The position numbers and the translations under genes are program-made. Shown here piece by piece: positions 24,236 to 35,931 of a stretch of DNA of 64,000 nt. The notes beneath the pieces were generated by a model. That model saw only the letters and a list, made by a program, of their open reading frames with translations. It was not told the origin of the DNA and searched no databases. The DNA lies in the NCBI GenBank assembly GCA_028583605.1, contig CM053332.1, forward strand, positions 16,031,267 to 16,095,266, given 5' to 3'. The number at the start of each line of letters is the position of its first letter. Position 1 is the stretch's first letter. Source of the stretch: Dastarcus helophoroides (lineage: Eukaryota; Arthropoda; Insecta; Coleoptera; Bothrideridae).

Positions 24236-24642
24236 CAGACGTTGTTGTTTCTGTTCTTCAGTTAAAAGACGAGGTACCCACCTGGTAGAAATTTTTCAAA
24301 AGCCCAACTTATCTGTAATAATGGATTAAGCACTGCCAAAGCTTATCCCTATCTGAGCTGCAATTTCACCAACAGTTAAAGGGCGATCACCTTTCAAAAG
24401 GAGTTGAACTACGTTGTCCGCAGTCACACTAGTCCAAGGATGACGGGCATGGGGTTCATTTTCAAATTAAGTTTGTCCTTCCAAATATTTTTTTGGTGGC
24501 TTCATACACTTGAATTCTCTTCACACAAGTATCCCCAAACTGTCTAGTCTACGAAAGATTTTGTCAGGCTTTACACCTTCAACGATAAAAATTTAATAAT
24601 AATGTGCTGCGCAACGTGCGGATGAATCTCTTACTCACTCAT
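24236..24642 (-). pseudogene. mariner-like transposase, N-terminal fragment
   Basis: Mariner transposases cut and paste TA-flanked DNA; this piece would hold the paired helix-turn-helix DNA-binding half. On the minus strand from ATG 24642, in mixed frames, it shows VKPDKIFRRLDSLG, then ENEPHARHPWTSVTADNVVQ, then LLLKGDRPLTVGEIAAQIGI, then SIITDKLGF and ISTRWVPRLLTEEQKQQRL, the characteristic order of mariner N-termini up to the WVPRLL linker. At least two frameshifts and two in-frame stops (at the usual SAH and FRK positions) break it, and the catalytic half is absent. It lies 83 bases from the hAT-like element below; no relation implied. Confidence 0.75.
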
Positions 24643-24716
24643 TGTATTTACAACTGACAAACGACCAGAACGGAATTCGCTCGAGCGCGATATACCCATC
24701 TAACATGTCTAAGAGT

Positions 24717-24724
24717 ATGCACAC
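24717..24724. other. 8-bp target-site duplication, left copy
   Basis: ATGCACAC, repeated exactly at 28483-28490 on the other side of the hAT-like element. Confidence 0.85.
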
Positions 24725-25550
24725 TAGGGTGGTCCTTATTTAGGAAATGTTCGAATTTTTTTCCACGATAGTCCTAAATCGGTTCCAAATACATAAAAAA
24801 AAATTCATGCCAAGTTATAGCTCTTAATTTTAATATCAACCCGGCCCCTCCGATAGCCAAAGTTTTAAATGGAAATAACATAGGAAAAGTTCTGTTAATA
24901 CTTTGGAATTTTTTATCCCATAAACCAATAAACATATCATGTCGACAAATGATTATTTTTATAGAAAATTTACCGCTCTACAAAAAAGGTCTCTTATGAT
25001 TTTTGGCTAACTTGACTGGTTTAAAAGTTATTCGAGGTCAAAATCAAAGTTCTAGTCAATCTAATGGTTTTTTTCGTTTTTACCATCATTTTATGATTCA
25101 AAAATGAAAAAAGGGTTATAATTTTTAATCTTGATGATTTTTTTCCAGAAAAATTCCAAGGTGACCGTGACCCTAAAATAATAGTTACACTAATTTTTTT
25201 TTATTTTTGAACTGTCATAAGTTTCAACTATATTTCCAATTTCAAAATACACAAAATATTTTTGGCAAATTATTGAACGAGTTTAATTTTGATTGATAAA
25301 AATATTGATACAATCTGGTTTCAAATTTAAATTTCAAGATAAAAACATTTCAGAAACTGATTATGCCGCCATCTATTAGATTTTACTTCAACTTTTCACA
25401 TCACAATTTATTCTAAAGTACTCATAACCTATATTTATTATCTCAACTCTATTAAAATCGTTCACGAATATTTACTAATAGTTATGCTTTCTCGTTGTTT
25501 AATTAAATCCTTAAATTTCATCAATTCGATTTTAAAGTCATCAGACAGAT

Positions 25551-27942
25551 ATGGAACTATCACGTTTACGTCAAAACATCTTTTTAATTGGTGATGTTGA
25601 CGTCCAAATAGTGGGTAATAAATTACCATCGAAATTGCAAGCTCTAAAAGTGTTCTTTTTTCATACACGTATTTTAAATACTTCTGTACCAGAAAGTATC
25701 GCTGCAGTAATTGATGAAATTATTGTGTTTTGGAAAAAAGCTCAAATTCCCGTTCAAGATATGCAAAGATGCCGAGATAAATTGAAAAAATTGTACGATG
25801 AGTGGCGCATACTTGTCAAACACAAAAATCGGAGTGACGTGGCTGTAAAAAAACAAAATGAATTTGTTTGTTCATTAAAAAAATTATTTGACATTGCACC
25901 ATCAAATGTATTTGAAGTTATTGATGAAAATTCTAAAGAATTCTTAATTAATCAGAGATCAGATGAACGAATTGGTTTTATTGCAAATATTAAAACAAAA
26001 TATGATGACGATGATAATAATTCTAATAAATTAAACAAAAAAACTACTCATTTTGAAAAACGAAAAAAAAAAGAGTGATGAAGAAAAAGCATTATTGGGT
26101 AAATTATGAGAATCAAATAATCAATTGATTTTTTTATTACTTATTCACGTTCATATTTTATTCGTCATATTATTGTCCTTATTTGTTTTAGACAAAAATG
26201 TTGAACTTTTATCTAGCCAGGGAAGTGCTCTATCTGCATCTAGTGGAGAAATATACTTTCCTACTACTGCCGGATCATCAGAATCAAAAAAAACAAGAGG
26301 AAGTTATAATATTCTCAGTGATAGAGTTGTAGCTACTTTCGATCGATGTAAAGTAAGTGACAGAGATGCTGTATTTATAATAACTGCTATCTGTCAATCA
26401 CTTATTGATATAAACCTACTAGATGTGGATATTAACTCTTTGATTATCAATCGATCATCTATTCGAAGACAACGACAAACTCTGCGAGAGTCAAAATTAA
26501 TAGAAATAAAAAAACACTTCCAAGACTTGAATTTATCATCTATTGTTGTACACTGGGACGGAAAATTATTACCTAATTTGTTAAATACCGAAACCGTTCA
26601 TCGATTACCAGTGATAATTACGTCAGAGGGCAAAGAAATGATGTTAGGTGTACCAACGAGTGAAGATGGGACTGGAAAGGCACAAGCTACTATTATTCAC
26701 GAAACATTGCTGGATTGGGTATTCGACACTTCTGTCAAAGCGATATCCTGTGATACTACTGCTTCAAATTTAGGCATTCGAAATGGTGCTGCTGCATTAC
26801 TGGAGAAATTATTAGAGTGAGATTTATTATATCTTCCGTGTAGGCATCACATTTTCGAAATTGTCCTAAGATATGTGTTCGAAGCTGTTTTTCCAAATAC
26901 TGTTGGGCCAAATGTTCCACTTTTTATCAGATTTCAAAAGCAATGGGAAACTTTGAATAAACTGAATTACAAAACAGGATTAGATGATCCAAGAAATAAA
27001 AACGAGTTAACAGTAGAAAAAATTAGGTCTATAAAAACTTTTGCCACTGAAGTTCTGACAACAAAGCTGCCTCGTGATGATTACAAAGAGTTTTTGGAGC
27101 TTACTCTAGTCTTCATTGGTGTTATCCCAGAAAAATTTAGTTTTCGTAAGCCAGGAGCTTGCCATCATGCACGGTGGATGGCAAAAGCTATTTACGTGCT
27201 GAAAATGTACCTGTTTCGTGAACAGTTATCGTTGAAAAAAGGTGAAGACAATAAACTTCGACAAATATGTGTTTTTGTGACAACTGTTTATGTTAAAGCT
27301 TGGTATTTATCATCTAATAGTGTAAAAGCTCCGTACCATGATCTACAATTTATAAAAGAGCTACACAACTTTAAGGCGATCAACAGTAATCTTGCTACTG
27401 TAGCAATTAATAGATTTATGAATCATCTATGGTACTTATCGCCAGAGTTAGCGATCATCGCAATTTTCGATGAAGATGTTCCATTAGAAACCAAATTAAA
27501 AATTGTGGCTAAGCTGCATACAGAAGAAGACAAGATTTCAATTGATATTATTCCGGAAGAAGAGCTGGATTATATTAGTGAAAAATGTAGCGTAAAATGC
27601 TTTCAAAGCAAGAATATAAACGATTTATTGTACAACGATATCGATTTTTTTGTAACTGCAGAATCGATCAAATTTTTTGAAAGATTTGAGTTACAAACAG
27701 AATTTTTACAAATTCATCCTTCTGAATGGGCTGAAAATGAAAGCTACAAAACTGCATTACGGTTTGTCGAAAAACTATCGGTTGTAAATGACTGTGCTGA
27801 GAGAGGAGTTAAACTAGTGCAAGATTTTTGTAAACATTATACCAAAGATGAAAAACAAATGCAATTTGTATTACAATTAGTTAATGATCATCGTCAAATG
27901 TTTCCTGATGCGCTAAAGAAAACTAATGTAACAACTTCATAA
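25551..27942 (+). pseudogene. Transposase-like protein of the hAT-like element, two small lesions
   Basis: Presumed transposase. Exon 1 (from ATG 25551) gives a charged helical N-terminus (NKLPSKLQALKVFFFHTRIL … VIDEIIVFWKKAQIP … FLINQRSDERIG) and a Lys-rich tract. A GT-AG intron fits 26099-26191, and exon 2 runs to 27942. Conserved-looking tracts in order: VVHWDGKLLPNLL (candidate first Asp), ISCDTTASNLG (candidate second Asp), CRHHIFEIVLRYVFEAVF, GACHHARWMAKAIYVLKMYL, and VVNDCAERGVKLVQDF (candidate Glu). I recognise these tracts as a widespread, poorly characterised arthropod/cnidarian transposase-like family, from memory. Two lesions: an A-run at 26063-26072 puts exon 1 out of frame with the donor, and an in-frame TGA at 26818-26820 just before DLLYLPCRHH. 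Otherwise open for ~770 codons. Inactive unless those are sequencing errors. Confidence 0.75.
26099..26191 (+). other. Predicted 93-nt intron in the transposase gene
   Basis: Donor G|GTAAAT at 26099, pyrimidine-rich tract and ATTTGTTTTAG at 26181-26191. The split codon completes as Asp (GAC), giving KALL-DKNVELLSSQGS across the junction. Confidence 0.6.
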
Positions 27943-28482
27943 AAGTATGTGATTAAAAAAAAAAAATGATAATATTGGTATTTTCTTTCAGGTCATTGAA
28001 ATTTTAATAATAAATTTTTTCAATTCATTAATACTTTTCTTTCAGAGCATACGTCAAGGTAAGAAAATTTGTTTGAAATATAAATTATAACTCTTTTTTC
28101 ATTTTTGAATCATAAAATGACGATAAAAACGAAAAAAACCATTAGATTGACTAGAACTTTTATTTTAACCTCGAATAACTTTTAAACCAGTCAAGTTAGC
28201 CAAAAATCACAAGAGACCTTTTTTGTAGAGCGGTAAATTTTCTATAAAAATAATCATTTGTCGATATGATATGTTTATTGGTTTATGGGATAAAAAATTC
28301 CAAAGTATTAACAGAACTTTTCCTATGTTATTTCCATTTAAAACTTTGGCTATCGGGGGGGGCCGGGTTGATATTAAAATTAAGAGCTATAACTTAGCAT
28401 GAATTTTTTTTTATATATTTGGAACCGATTTAGGACTATCGTGGAAAAAAATTCGAACATTTTCTAAATAAGGACCACCCTA

Positions 28483-28490
28483 ATGCACAC
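28483..28490. other. 8-bp target-site duplication, right copy
   Basis: ATGCACAC, identical to 24717-24724. Confidence 0.85.
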
Positions 28491-29040
28491 ACTCCCGACG
28501 GCCTCATGGCGACATGATAGAAATTCCGATTCATATTTGATTTACCCCTGTATTTTTCAACAAATCAAGGGGCCTTAGTTATTATCTCATTAAATTTAAT
28601 AACGTATTCAAAAGGATCAATCAGGCAGAAAATCTAAAATTAATTGTTCAATGTTTTGAATGAGGGACCCAGAAACTACCCCTAACAGGGCCCTACTTCT
28701 TCGTAAAAAACTCTTAAATGTTTACGAATTCATAGGTCAACAAAACACAATGAAAGAGAAGCTTAAAGTACTGCATTTTATAAATAGAAACGGAATTATG
28801 AACGAAATATAGAACTCCTAAGATCCTTACAAATTTATTAAAATTCGACCACAATCAAATTATACAAGCGGGGAATTACTTTGCAGACCATAAAAGTGTA
28901 AAACTTTTAAATACGATGGCGTGAGTTTAGAGTTTGTTAGAGTTATTGTTACAGTTATTGTGAAAAATTGATTAAAAAAACGAAAACCGGAAAACGTTCC
29001 GGTTGAATATATGTATATTTTCATTTAACTACGTAATTTT
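28491..29040. other. Intronic sequence, no gene recognised
   Basis: Ordinary AT-rich sequence between the transposon and the A-rich array. Nothing identifiable. Confidence 0.45.
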
Positions 29041-31140
29041 CCAGATTAACTTTGAAATTTGGAAATAGAGCCGAACTTTACGAAAACAGTCAGAAAATTT
29101 AATCTAAAATAAAAACCGAACCTTTTTCGATTTCGAAAAATAACGATTTTTGAAAAATACCGTCGAAATATCGAGAAAAAGATTGAAATCTTTTGAAGAA
29201 AAGTGAACATTTTCAAGAAAAAGCTTAATTTTGAGAGACAAATTTCGAGGAAAGAACGAATTTTGGGAAAAAGTTGGGATGTTTAGAAAACCGCTTTTAA
29301 AATAAAATCCCGACCTTTCGAAAAATCTCAAAAATATGTTGAAAATTTGAAAAAAAATTATTTTTAAAGGTGGAATTTTGTGAAATAAAGACGTAGTTTT
29401 CATAAAACTTGAAACTTTGAAGAACAATTTTTTACTGTAAGTGGAGATTTCCATAAAACATCCTTATTTAAAGTACGAGTCAAAATTTCCAGAATAAGAC
29501 AAATTTTGAGAAAAATAAAATTTTCGGAAACTGAAATTTAAAAAAAATCAGAAAAAAACTGAATATTATAAAAATGAAAGTGTAATTTTGCGAGAAAAAA
29601 GCAGAATAAAGTCGTTATTGCGAAAGAAACGAATTTTGAGCAAAAACCCTATTATGGGAAAGAATTTTTTAGAAAACCAAAATTGAATAAAAACTCAACC
29701 TTACGGAAGAACTCGAAAAATGCTGAAAATTTTAAAAATGCCAAAATTTTTCCAAAGGTCAAATATGAAAAAATTCGCAACTTCCAAAAACGCATTTCTC
29801 GAAATGTTTGCTTTTTTTATTCCAATTTTGACATAATATTTAAATTTCAATAAAGAAATTGAATGTACAAGATATCTTTTTCTCGAAATTACTCAAAAAC
29901 AAATTTCTCGACATTTTTAATTTTCGATAATATGTCGATCCAATTTAGAGAAAACAGACGAATTTCGAGAAAATTGAAATTTAAAGGAAAAGCTAATTTC
30001 CTTAAGTCTTAAAGTCCATAAAGTTTTAGAAACTAAAACATCGCATTTTGAAATAAAAGTCAAAATTTCGAAAATAAGGAGCAATATGAAGTTTGTGGAG
30101 TCAAATTTAAAAACGTCAAAATTTAAAAAAAAACAAATATTCAGAAAAGTGGCTTCCGAAGAATCCGAAAAGTAGAATTTTAAGAATAAAGTCGAAATTT
30201 CAAAAAAGATTAATTTAAACTAATTTTAAGAAAAAAAAATTCAAAATTTTTAGCAAAGTTGAATATCGAATTTTGATATAAAAATACAAAAGACAAATTT
30301 CAAAAAATCTGTTAAAACTTCTGAAAAATCAAATTCTAAAAGATCAAAATCTTCAGAAGAACCTGATGTTAATAAAAATAAAGCAGTTAAAAAAACAAAT
30401 TAAAAAAGAGTGGACATTTCTAGAAAAACTACCAAATGAAGCATCAAAGTTCGAAAATTTCCAGAAGAAATTCAAACTGTAAGAAAAAAGACAATTTTGA
30501 GAATAGCAAACTATGAAAAAAACGAATCTTGAAAACAAGTCAAAATTTCGAAAACAAAGCGAAATATGAAGTTGTTTGTGGAGTCAAATTTAAAAGAATC
30601 AGAATTTTAAAAAAAGGCAAATATTTAGAAAAGTAGCAGAATGTTGGACAGAAAAAATGATTTCCGAAAGGAGAATCCAAAAGTAGAATTTTGAGAATAA
30701 AGTTGAAATTTCGAAAAAGACGAATTTAAACTTATTTTGGGAAAAAAATTGAGCAAAGTTGCATATCGAATTTTGATATAAAAATATCGGAAAAAAGGCA
30801 AGAAAGATACGAAAAGAATTCAGATTTCCGGGAACATAGAGGATGGGGTTTTAAAATAAATTTTAAATTTGCGAAAAAAGACGGATTTTGAGAAAAATAT
30901 TCAAGTGTCGATTTTTTTAAATTTGTTTTCTTCTGGACATTTCGATTTTTTCCCTTGAAAACCAAAAGAAAGATCCAAATTTTGAGGAAAAAGTCGAAAT
31001 TTAGTAAACACTCGAAATTCTTCAGAGAGAGTCAAATTTTGTCGAATTTTGGAAAATGGACAAATTTTGAGAAAAATGTAATTTCTAGAATTTTCCCTCG
31101 ACAGCTTGAATCAGAGGCAGACATGCGCCCTGATCTGCCC
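29041..31140. repeat. A-rich degenerate array (GTCGAAATTTTGAGAAAA motif)
   Basis: The complement of the 19.2-24.2 kb array: A-rich on +, with the core GTCGAAATTT. Contains an internal diverged duplication: 30061-30260 resembles 30541-30750 (AATATGAAGTTTGTGGAGTC tract). No genes; many Lys/Phe-rich short frames are compositional. Confidence 0.7.
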
Positions 31141-31446
31141 TAACCGAAGTCAGAAAATGTCCAAATTTGAGATAAATGTCAACATTTTGTGAAACAAGTT
31201 GTATTTCAGTTATAAATGATTTCAGGCAAAATTTTTTCCAAATTTTTGTCTTTTTACAAAATTTCTAAAAAAGTCATTATAAAAATGTCCGATAAAGATT
31301 TTTATCAAAAAATCCGTCAGATTTTGAGGAAAAAGATAAATCTTGATAAACAAGTGTAAATTGTCAGAAAATCAAAAGGCGAAGTTTCCGGAAAAAACGA
31401 ATTTTGGGAAATGGTAGAATTTCGAAAAATAAAACAATGAGATAAT
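31141..31446. other. A-rich array tail, no gene
   Basis: Continuation of the A-rich motif sequence in a more diverged form; nothing else seen. Confidence 0.4.
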
Positions 31447-31575
31447 GAAGGGTTCCACGGGCAGAGTCAGTACAGGATATATTTTTTCCGGGATTGGACC
31501 GTGTCAAAGAACTACTGAAAGTGTCCAACGTTTCGTCTACCATCGTAGGGGCTTCTTCAGTAACAAAGAAACAAT
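31447..31575 (-). mobile_element. Penelope-like terminal fragment (tentative)
   Basis: On the minus strand: CTGAAGAAGCCCC, CTACGATGGTAG (small hairpin), ACGAAACGTTGGACAC, then CACGGTCCAATCCCGG and GGGCAGAGTC-complement sequence. A CTGAAGA … hairpin … CGAAAC order resembles the terminal motif of Penelope-like elements and of the foldback family here, but stems I and III do not close convincingly. No coding sequence. Confidence 0.4.
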
Positions 31576-32690
31576 AAAATAAAATATAAGGAAATATACA
31601 AAAATGAAAAAGGCCAATTTCAAAAGCACGGTATCTCAGAATGTGTCCTCTTGCAAATCCATCAGGAATAAATTATATACAAGAGATTTGAAAAATGCGT
31701 AAATAATTGAACTTACCTTGTGAACATTTTGTCGAAATTTCAAGGAAGAAGTCGAAATATTGAGCTTAAACTGAGATTGTTAATATTTTAATTTCAAATC
31801 AATTTAGCTTAGATCAAGTCAAAATTAAGTACAAAGGATCTGTTTTGCATTTACTCAGTCTCGCCGACTTGACCTACTATTGGAAAACTTCTCCCATGAT
31901 TGTATAACGCCAACAAAAGATGCTAAAAATTAGCATCTCGCTTATAAAAAAATACAAACTTCCAAGCGTTTCCCAGATGTTTGCGAAATTAATTTTACAA
32001 GTGAAGAGCAAGCTGGTCTTTAGGGTCGAGCGTTGGAAATAAAATGCCGAATGCACAAAAAATATGGGCGACACCAGTCTCATAATATAAATATATTACC
32101 CGGGATCCCCGTTTCGACTTTAAAAGGTCCAGAAATTAATTCCTGTCATTTAATTAAACTGATTCGAATAACAATGAGGCCGCTTTCGTGGAATAACACA
32201 TTTATTTTTAAAAGGGCGAAACGGCAGCTAATGTCGCTTATTTTTATCCTTGTTTACGTTCCTCGTTCCTAACAATGAATTAGGAGATAATCAATAACAA
32301 ATATGCTTGTCAGTCTTTATCCATAATGATTGTTCCGTGAACGGTTTGTTATCGAGGTATTCATTATTTTTTCGCGATTAAATTTTGATGTGGTTAACAG
32401 TTTGCTGTCAAACGGATCAGATTAAATCCTTTGTACGTCAGCTCTGGCCCCAGTCTAACTTTGCACAATAAAACACATAAAATATAAAGCAAACAATTTC
32501 GTGGACTTACCGTATTTTCTACTCGTGAGGTAAATTTTATTAACTAGACAATTGTGCAAAAATAAGTGTATTAGGTAAAGCCTTAAATGAAAAATACAAA
32601 GAACCACTGGGAGATAAGCAAGAATATTTGTAGCTTAAAAGCCCCTTCGTATTTCAGTTTAATCAAGAACTGCAAATATGAAAATTGTAA
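31576..32690. other. Intronic sequence, no gene recognised
   Basis: Unique-looking block between arrays. Short frames at 31877-32083 and 32033-32272 overlap on opposite strands and have no domain signal. Confidence 0.45.
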
Positions 32691-33190
32691 GCATTAACGG
32701 GGAGTTTCTTTTTTCCACTTTTTAAATTTTTTCCCCAAGGGACGGAAATGGAAAAGAAAATTTTTATTTTAAAAGGGAAAAAAACGAAAATTTAATTTTC
32801 GTTTTTTTTTTCATTTTTTAAAAAAACCCCAAAAAAATAAAAACTTAGGGGGGTTTTTTTTTTGAAATTTTTTTCCAAATTTTAATTTAAAAAATTTTTT
32901 TTTTTCTGGACCCCCCCCCTTGAATTTAAAAGGGCAATTTTTTGGGGAGTATTTAAAAATTTAAAAAACCCCAAAATTTTAAAAATTTCAAATTTAACAA
33001 AATTTGAACAAAAAATATTTTTGGGTTTTTCCCTTTAAAAAAATTTTAAATTTAAAAATTTAAAAAAAATTTTTTTTTTTCCCAATAAAAAAATTTTTTT
33101 TAAGAAGGGTAAACTTTTTTTAAAATTCAATTTTTTTAAAATTTTTTTTAAAAAAAGGCGGGAAAATTTTTTAAAAAAAAAAAATATTTT
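32691..33190. other. Homopolymer-dominated, probably unreliable sequence
   Basis: Runs of A, T, C and G (for example a nine-C run near 32920 and long A or T runs) replace the normal motif structure. Neither the GTCGAAATTTT unit nor any other pattern survives. Looks like a low-quality consensus patch or gap edge. Confidence 0.6.
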
Positions 33191-34069
33191 GGGATTTCAA
33201 CGTTTTTCTTTGAAAATAACTGCTTTTAAAATTTCATTTTCTTGAAAAATTGTAAAAATTAAACTTTTTAAAAATTTTGAGTTTTAGCATTTTTTAAAAA
33301 TATTCTGCTTTTTCAAAAATTTTTTACTTTTTCTAGTAGTTTTGAATTTTTTAAATACATATTACGTTTTTTTTTAAAATATCTTTTTTTAGAAATTACT
33401 AACCAGTTTAAAATATCTTGATTCAAAATTTCAAATTTTTTTGTCAATTTAATTTTTTTTAATTTTGATTTGAGAATTTTGAAAATTTTTACTTTTAAAA
33501 TTTTCCGAAAATTTTTCAACATTTCGACTTTTATCAACCTTTTATTTTTTGAAAATGTCAACTTGTTATGAATCTGAACTTTGTTAAAAATCTCGCAAAA
33601 ATGCAGTTTTTGCTGATTTCAAGAAGTATTTTTCCGAAATTTTTGATTGATTTGTATTAACATTTTGAAAAAATAGATGAATTTCAAAATTTTTAGAAAG
33701 AGACGAATTTGGAAAGTCGTAGTTTCTAAAATACCCATGATTTTATTTTTCATTTGTAAATTTTCTACAGACTTGAAATTTGGTGAAAAAAAGTTGAATT
33801 ACTTTTGTGAAAAAAAAATCTAGATTTATAGAAACGCTAAATATCAAAGTTTGAAATAAAAGCTGAAATTTCAAGAAAAAGCTGAATTTTGAGAAAAAGG
33901 AAGAGACTTCGAAAAAATTGGGAAAAAGAAAGGGGCTTTGAAAAAATTGAGGAAGAGGAAGATTTTTCGAACAAAATTAAGAAAAAGGAAGAAATTTCGA
34001 AAAAAGTGAATTTATCAAAAGTTCTTAAAAAATGTGAAATTTTAGAAAAAAAACTTCGGATTTTAACAA
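33191..34069. repeat. Array block with a polarity switch
   Basis: T-rich motif orientation to about 33620, then A-rich orientation (AAAAGTTGAATT, GAAATTTCAAG) to 34069. No gene. Confidence 0.6.
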
Positions 34070-35931
34070 TAGATTGAAACACAGAATCAACTGAAAATTT
34101 GAAATTTTTAGACAAATTTGAATTTTTTCAATAACTGTAAAATATTATTATAAAATAAGAAATTGTTAAAATAAACTGGGAGCTTTACAAAATTTGTCGA
34201 ACTTTAAAAAAGTCGAAGTTTTTCAGAGAAGAAGAAACAAGTCAAATTTTAGGAAAAATCTCAAGGAAAAAGTCAAAATTTTAAGGAAATCCCAAAATTT
34301 CGACAAAAAATTTGCAATTTTTCAGAGAAACTTAAATTTTGAGACGAAATTTGAAATTTTGAGAACAAGACGATATAAAAATATCCAAATTTTCTGATAA
34401 ATTCGAATTTTGAGAAAATTGCCAAAACAATTTCGAAAGAAAAAAGAATGTCCATAAAACTTCCAGTTTCAAAGAAAGTATTGAATTTTAAATCAAGGTC
34501 AAAATTTCCCAGAGAAAGGAAAATTTAAAGAAAAAAATCAAATTTTGAGATTTGAAAATGGATGAATTTCGTTCGAAATGAAAGTTGAAATTTGCAGAAA
34601 AAGCTTAATTTAAAAAAAAGAGATTTCGAAAAAAATGAATTTGTCAAAAGTTCTCAAAAAACGCAAAATTTTTGAAAAAGACTAATTTTGACAATAGATT
34701 GAAACCCAGAATCAATTGAAAATCTGAAATTTTTAGACAAATTTGAATTTTTTCAATAACTGTAAAATATTATTATAAAAAAAGAAATTGTTAAAATAAA
34801 CTGGGAGCTTTACAAAATTTGTCGAACTTTAAAAAAGTCGAAGTTTTTCAGAGAAGAAGAAACAAGTCAAATTTTAGGAAAAATCTCAAGGAAAACGTCA
34901 AAATTTTAAGGAAATCCCAAAATTTCGACAAAAAATTTGCAATTTTTCAGAGAAACTTAAATTTTGAGACGAAATTTGAAATTTTGAGAACAAGACGATA
35001 TAAAAATATCCAAATTTTCTGATAAATTCGAATTTTGAGAAAATTGCCAAAACAATTTCGAAAGAAAAAAGAATGTCCATAAAACTTCCAGTTTCAAAGA
35101 AAGTATTGAATTTTAAATCAAGGTCAAAATTTCCCAGAGAAAGGAAAATTTAAAGAAAAAAATCAAATTTTGAGATTTGAAAATGGATGAATTTCGTTCG
35201 AAATAAAAGTTGAAATTTGCAGAAAAAGCTTAATTTAAAAAAAAGAGATTTCGAAAAAAATGAATTTGTCAAAAGTTCTCAAAAAACGCAAAATTTTGAA
35301 AAAGACTAATTTTGACAATAGATTGAAACCCAGAATCAATTGAAAATCTGAAATTTTTAGACAAATTTGAATTTTTGCAATATTATTATAAAAAGAAATT
35401 GTTAAAATAAACTGGGAGCTTTACAAAATTTGTCGAACTTTAAAAAAGTCGAAGTTTTTCAGAGAAGAAGAAACAAGTCAAATTTTAGGAAAAATCTCAA
35501 GGAAAAAGTCAAAATTTTAAGGAAATCCCTTAATTTCGACAAAAAATTTGCAATTTTTCAGAAAAATTTAAATTTTGAGACGAAATTTGAAATTTCGAGA
35601 ACAAGACGATATAAAAATATCCAAATTTTCTGATAAATTCGAATTTTGAGAAAATTGCCAAAACAATTTCGAAAGAAAAAAGAATGTCCATAAAACTTCC
35701 AGTTTCAAAGAAAGTATTGAATTTTAAATCAAGGTCAAAATTTCCCAGAGAAAGGAAAATTTAAAGAAAAAAATCAAATTTTGAGATTTGAAAATGGATG
35801 AATTTCGTTCGAAATAAAAGTTGAAATTTGCAGAAAAAGCTTAATTTAAAAAAAAGAGATTTCGAAAAAAATGAATTTGTCAAAAGTTCTCAAAAAACGC
35901 AAAATTTTTGAAAAAGACTAATTTTGACAAT
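34070..35931. repeat. Three tandem copies of a ~620-bp unit
   Basis: Unit starts AGATTGAAACCCAGAATCAA at about 34070, 34693 and 35320, with a diverged fourth start at 35932. Unit lengths are 623, 627 and 612. Copies differ by few substitutions and small deletions. The repeated 67-residue and 60-residue open frames on both strands are products of the duplication. Confidence 0.9.

Larger units (their letters stand above)
24725..28482 (+). mobile_element. hAT-like DNA transposon with ~400-bp terminal inverted repeats (3758 bp)
   Basis: Terminal inverted repeats run 24725-25124 and 28082-28482, beginning TAGGGTGGTCCTTATTTAGG, and are nearly identical over ~400 bases. A perfect 8-bp duplication (ATGCACAC) flanks the element, as expected for hAT-type insertion. 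It encloses a single spliced transposase-like gene on +. Unusually long terminal repeats and near-intact structure suggest a recent insertion. Superfamily assignment rests on target duplication and terminus, and is an inference. Confidence 0.85.

Noticed and set aside
33837..35080. Lys/Phe-rich 60-92 codon frames as small proteins
   Set aside because: Compositional products of the A-rich array; repeated identically because the DNA is duplicated, and open on both strands.
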